A stretch of 49,680 nucleotides of DNA from Bacteroidota bacterium (GTDB taxonomy: Bacteria > Bacteroidota > Bacteroidia > Flavobacteriales > Flavobacteriaceae), in contig JAQCFO010000012.1 in the NCBI GenBank assembly GCA_027619415.1, positions 1-49,680 on the forward strand, given 5' to 3'. Below, piece by piece: positions 46,371-49,680 of the stretch. The notes below the pieces were generated by a model that was not told where the DNA came from, did no database searches, and was given only the letters and a program-made list of their open reading frames with translations. The position numbers and the translations under genes were made by a program. How positions within the stretch are numbered: position 1 is the first letter of the stretch; each line of letters opens with the position of its first letter.

Positions 46371-46829
46371 TTAAAGATTTTTTCTATTATTTTCATTTCT
46401 AGATTCCCTCAATTTCTCCATCATTTCTCTTCTAAAGTCATCTTCATATCTAAAGAGCATGTATGTTTTTCTTATTGACATGACTTCTTTAAGTTCAGAA
46501 ATTAGTTTACCTTTTAAATCTACTTTTTTCTTTTCATAGTCCATGAAATCGGCAATATATTTTGCGTATTCTAAATCACTAGCAGAAATATTATCAACAT
46601 TCATTTTTCTGTATTTAAGTCTATTCTTTTGATAGAGTTTACTTAAACTATCCTCGTAAGTTTTATAACATGCCCAAAAAGCTGTTTCTAAAGAAGGTTC
46701 TAATTGTAGTTTGTCAGTTAAATAGAGCTTTTTGTAAGCATCCATTTTTTCTCTGCTAATTTTCTCTTGTTGAGAAAAAATTATATTAATTGAAAACAAT
46801 AAAATTAAAATTAGTGTTAAGTTTTTCAT
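46371..46829 (-). CDS. Small exported helical protein, third gene of the sigma module
   Basis: No firm family. From ATG 46829 it has 152 residues with a signal peptide (MKNLTLILILLFSINIIFSQ). A charged, mostly helical mature part follows (REKMDAYKKLYLTDKLQLEPSLE, DLEYAKYIADFMDYEKKK, RREMMEKLRESR). The length and helical, Lys/Arg/Glu-rich make-up recall Spy/CpxP-like periplasmic sensors that flavobacterial genomes place after ECF sigma genes. A longer frame to 46898 overlaps the upstream gene; the ATG one base after that gene's TGA, followed by a signal peptide, decides the start. It is probably co-translated with the upstream gene. Confidence 0.7.
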   Translation of the reverse strand: MKNLTLILILLFSINIIFSQQEKISREKMDAYKKLYLTDKLQLEPSLETAFWACYKTYEDSLSKLYQKNRLKYRKMNVDNISASDLEYAKYIADFMDYEKKKVDLKGKLISELKEVMSIRKTYMLFRYEDDFRREMMEKLRESRNENNRKNL

Positions 46830-46830
46830 A

Positions 46831-47292
46831 TCATTCTTGTAATAAATATTCTTGAGTATTAAAATTCGTTTCAATAAAGTACCTCGCAAGATCATCATCG
46901 TTTATCAAAACAGTATAATTTAGCTTGTTTGAAGCAAATAATTCACTTAAATCTGAATTAGAAAAATATAGCATATCTTGATTAGCATATTCAATGATGT
47001 CTTCTAAATTTACATTATTTGATTTGTCTAAATTATTTGTTAAAAATAAAACGCCAATAAAAACAGCAGCTGCAGCTCTGTAAAAATTAGTTTTTATATA
47101 TTTTACGTTATCGGTGTAAATTCTATTAAATACTTGTTGTTTGTCTATCGAGTTAAAATAATTTGTTGGAACTGAAAACCTTTTAACACCTAATTCCTTT
47201 TTTATAAAAAAATCATTGTTAATTGATTCAAAATATCCCTCTGGAATTTTAAAGCCTTTTCTTTTAATTAATATATCTTTTTTAATACCCAT
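46831..47292 (-). CDS. Single-pass membrane protein with two PxxYF motifs, putative anti-sigma partner
   Basis: No named domain recognised. The 153 residues fall into three parts. A cytosolic region has two similar segments, KIPEGYFESINNDF (15-28) and SVPTNYFNSIDKQ (40-52). One membrane helix is at about 70-87 (FYRAAAAVFIGVLFL). An acidic extracytoplasmic region (about 88-153) follows. It lies 22 bp after an ECF sigma gene and 1 bp before a small exported protein, the layout of sigma / anti-sigma / sensor modules. Binding of the sigma factor is inferred from topology and context only. Confidence 0.7.
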   Translation of the reverse strand: MGIKKDILIKRKGFKIPEGYFESINNDFFIKKELGVKRFSVPTNYFNSIDKQQVFNRIYTDNVKYIKTNFYRAAAAVFIGVLFLTNNLDKSNNVNLEDIIEYANQDMLYFSNSDLSELFASNKLNYTVLINDDDLARYFIETNFNTQEYLLQE

Positions 47293-47314
47293 TTATATAT
47301 TGACAACAGTTTTT

Positions 47315-47872
47315 TTAAAAGGTTTGAATTTTTTTTATTTTTTCTTTTATTTTTTTAACAGCAATATGGTAGGATGCCTTTAAAGCTCCCACAGATGTTC
47401 CTAAAATTTCTGAAATATCATTAAACTTCATGTTTTGTTCATATTTCATCTGAAAAACTAACTTTTGTTTATCAGGAAGGTTAGATATTATTTTTTGAAG
47501 TTCTAACTGAACCATGTCACCATCAAAATAAGGATCTTCTTTTAAATTGTTAGCTAAAGTATTCATCATCTCCTCAGAGCTTTGAAAATATTTTTTTGCC
47601 CTTAATTTTAAAAAATTCAATGACTCATTTGTTGCTATTTTATACATCCAAGTATATAATTTACTTTCTCCTTTGAATTTAGAAATTCCCTTAAATATTT
47701 TAACAAAAGTATCTTGTAAAACATCATCAGCAGCATCATGATTTAAGACAATTTTTCTTATATGCCAATAAAGAGGCTGTTTGTAGTTGGTTAATAAAGT
47801 TTCAAATGCTGAATTTTGAGTTTTTTTATTCTTTAGACTTTCAATAAAATTAGATTCATTTTCCAATATCAT
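47315..47872 (-). CDS. ECF-type RNA polymerase sigma factor
   Basis: Sigma-70 family group 4 protein of 185 residues. Region 2 is at about 30-100, with NHDAADDVLQDTFVKIFKGI (core-binding and -10 contacts) and SKLYTWMYKIATNESLNFLK. Region 4 is at about 128-180, with LPDKQKLVFQMKYEQNMKFNDISEILGTSVGALKASYHIAVKKIKEKI. Regions 1 and 3 are missing, as in ECF factors. It starts 36 bp after the ABC exporter stop and is followed by the putative membrane anti-sigma protein and an exported helical protein. The target regulon is unknown; control of its own cluster would be usual. Confidence 0.93.
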   Translation of the reverse strand: MILENESNFIESLKNKKTQNSAFETLLTNYKQPLYWHIRKIVLNHDAADDVLQDTFVKIFKGISKFKGESKLYTWMYKIATNESLNFLKLRAKKYFQSSEEMMNTLANNLKEDPYFDGDMVQLELQKIISNLPDKQKLVFQMKYEQNMKFNDISEILGTSVGALKASYHIAVKKIKEKIKKIQTF

Positions 47873-47908
47873 TAATTTTTATTTTTGACAATAAATAACC
47901 TAACAAGT

Positions 47909-49680
47909 TTAGTCAAAAGACTGGAGTTTGATAAGCTTAGAGTATATTCCGTTAGCCCTTATTAGCTCTTCATGATTACCTTGCTCAGTTATAGAGCCTT
48001 CGTTCATAACTAATATTGTGTCAGCCCTCTGTATTGTTGACAAACGATGAGCAATAATTATTGAAGTTCTATTTTTCATTAAATTTTCTAAAGCATCTTG
48101 AACTAGTTTTTCTGATTCTGAATCTAGAGAAGAAGTCGCTTCATCTAAAATCATAATAGGAGAATTGCTTAAAACTGCTCTGGCTATAGAAATCCTTTGT
48201 TTTTGTCCTCCTGATAATTTACCTCCACCATCTCCAACATTTGTATTATATCCATTTTCAAAATTTTCAATAAAAAGATCAGCATTTGCAATTTTAGCCG
48301 CCTTTTTCACATCTCCAGAATTAGCTTCAGAATTAGAAAGCTTAATATTGTTTAAAATAGAGTCATTAAACAAAATAGAATCTTGATTCACTAATCCCAT
48401 TAACTTTCTCAAATCATCTTTGCTTAGATTTTTAATATTAATACCATCAATTAATATTTCACCTGAAGAAATATCATAAAATCTAGGGATTAAGTTTGCA
48501 ATAGTTGATTTGCCACTTCCAGATTGACCAACAATTGCGACAGTTTGACCTTTTTTTATTTTAAAATTAATATTATTTAAAACGGATTCCTGATCGTATT
48601 TAAAAGAAACATTTTTAAAATGAATCTCAGATTTAAAAGATTGTTTTTTAATGGGGGTTTTAATTTCTTTTATTGAAGATTCTGATTCCAAAATCTCTAA
48701 CACTCTTTCAGCAGCAGCATTACCTTTTTTTATAGAATAGGATGCTTTACTAATAGCTTTTGCAGGTGTTAATATACCATAAGCTAAACCCATATAAGTT
48801 AGAAACGCAGCGGGCTTTAATTCTAGATCTACAAGAACTAATTGTCCGCCATACCATAACAATGCTCCAATAACAGAAATACCTAAGAACTCACTGATTG
48901 GGCTTGCTAAATTTTGTCTATTAATTAATTTATTTGAATAGTTATAAAACTTATTATTTGATTCTTTGAATTTATTAATAAAAAATAATTCTGAAACAAA
49001 TCCTTTAATAACTTTTAAACCGTGTAGTGTTTCTTCAGTAATTGACAAAAACTCTGCTTGTTCAGTTTGAACCAAAGTTGAAGTTGCTTTTAATGATCGT
49101 CCAATTAATGATATAATGAAGCCAGATATTGGAATAAAAAATAACACAAAAAGAGTTAGTTCGGAACTTATTAAAAACATTGCCATTAATGTAAAAAAAA
49201 TGGTCAATGGCTCCCTTATTATTAGTTCTAATATTGACAAAAAAGAATGTTGAATTTCTAAAACATCAGCAGTGATTCTAGAGATTACATCTCCTTTTTT
49301 CTTTTCTGAAAAAAATGGTATCGGCATACTTATTATTTTTTTATAAAGATTTTCTCTTAAGCTAGTCAGTACCCCATTTCTTAAAAAAGTAATAAAAAAC
49401 ATGGCGAGATAATTAAATAGATTTTTAAAAAAGAAAAGTATTATAATTGAAGAGATCACAAAAATCAACGCTAACTTAGGGTCTTCACCTGCAAAAACAC
49501 TTACTTGGTAATTAATCCAATCTTCCAGATTGTTTCCTAGACTTTTAAAACCTTCAAAGTCAGGTTTCTCATATTTAGTATTCTTTTCTCCAAATAAAAC
49601 CTCTAACATTGGCATTAATGACAGAAAAGATAGAGCGCTAAACATAGCGTATAAAATATTAAAAAATATATTTAAAAACA
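47909..49680 (-). CDS. ABC exporter, fused permease/ATPase (MsbA-like), 5-prime partial
   Basis: Half-transporter for lipid or drug export at the inner membrane. The N-terminus lies beyond the window edge: an ATG at 49645 is in frame, but the upstream codons stay open to 49680 and encode FLNIFFNILYA, which continues the first membrane helix. The visible part has the ABC permease core (helices to about 300). The ATPase follows, with Walker A GQSGSGKST, signature LSGGQKQR, Walker B IMILDEATSSLD and IIIAHRLST. A second exporter of the same class is encoded at 19.3 kb. Lipid A flipping is the usual role but is not provable here. Confidence 0.88.
   Translation of the reverse strand, partial: FLNIFFNILYAMFSALSFLSLMPMLEVLFGEKNTKYEKPDFEGFKSLGNNLEDWINYQVSVFAGEDPKLALIFVISSIIILFFFKNLFNYLAMFFITFLRNGVLTSLRENLYKKIISMPIPFFSEKKKGDVISRITADVLEIQHSFLSILELIIREPLTIFFTLMAMFLISSELTLFVLFFIPISGFIISLIGRSLKATSTLVQTEQAEFLSITEETLHGLKVIKGFVSELFFINKFKESNNKFYNYSNKLINRQNLASPISEFLGISVIGALLWYGGQLVLVDLELKPAAFLTYMGLAYGILTPAKAISKASYSIKKGNAAAERVLEILESESSIKEIKTPIKKQSFKSEIHFKNVSFKYDQESVLNNINFKIKKGQTVAIVGQSGSGKSTIANLIPRFYDISSGEILIDGINIKNLSKDDLRKLMGLVNQDSILFNDSILNNIKLSNSEANSGDVKKAAKIANADLFIENFENGYNTNVGDGGGKLSGGQKQRISIARAVLSNSPIMILDEATSSLDSESEKLVQDALENLMKNRTSIIIAHRLSTIQRADTILVMNEGSITEQGNHEELIRANGIYSKLIKLQSFD

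Noticed and set aside
46830-46898. Longer N-terminus for the small exported protein
   Set aside because: It overlaps the previous gene and would bury the signal peptide; the ATG one base after the upstream TGA gives a normal exported protein.

Overview
The window reads as a stretch of chromosome from a low-GC member of the Bacteroidota, most likely a marine Flavobacteriia-type bacterium. The evidence is a fused SecDF, an archaeal/eukaryote-type prolyl-tRNA synthetase, the rho + DUF4293 pair, the folP-cdaA pair, a DUF1599 protein, BshB1 (bacillithiol), an ECF sigma factor with a PxxYF-motif membrane protein, no Shine-Dalgarno sequences, and several promoters of the Bacteroidota form (TTG, about 20 nt, TAnnTTTG). 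Gene density is very high, strands switch often, and many genes overlap or sit a few bases apart. No phage, IS element, CRISPR array or integron was seen.

Layout. 1-7.8 kb, plus strand: asnB, gyrB, mdh, secDF. 7.8-13.9 kb, minus strand: lgt, yidD, cysS, folE, a FadL-like outer-membrane protein and a low-complexity lipoprotein. The lipoprotein diverges from proS across a microsatellite-rich promoter region. 13.9-15.9 kb: proS, tRNA-Glu, rpsT. 15.9-22.7 kb: rho, DUF4293, a YfcE-like phosphodiesterase, truA, an MsbA-like ABC exporter, cdaA and folP. 22.7-27.9 kb, plus strand: DUF1599 protein, a lone DppB-like permease, tpiA, clpS, an exported thiol peroxidase, a Cys/Met-metabolism PLP enzyme and bshB1. 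28.0-32.9 kb: tRNA-His with a good terminator, a 25-codon cupredoxin remnant, namZ (DUF1343), a LolE-like permease, a CBS/cysteine-synthase enzyme and a broken diaminopropionate ammonia-lyase gene. 32.9-41.3 kb, minus strand: an M28 peptidase, then a beta-oxidation operon (marR, acyl-CoA dehydrogenase, fadN-type multifunctional enzyme, thiolase, second acyl-CoA dehydrogenase) headed by a long inverted-repeat operator. 41.3-49.7 kb, minus strand: purL, an RsmB-like methyltransferase, a three-gene ECF sigma module and an ABC exporter cut by the window edge.

How the genes work together: most are core functions (replication, translation, folate and purine synthesis, secretion, envelope). Two accessory themes stand out. 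One is sulfur and thiol metabolism (CBS-like and CGS/CGL-like enzymes, BshB1, thiol peroxidase). The other is fatty-acid oxidation under a MarR regulator. I did not find a convincing, wholly undescribed system. The best leads are the MarR palindrome, the ECF sigma / PxxYF / Spy-like trio, the microsatellite cluster before the lipoprotein, two gene remnants (cupredoxin, dpaL), an M28 peptidase with a His-to-Asp change at a predicted zinc ligand, and a tRNA-His with two adjacent U-U mismatches in the acceptor stem.
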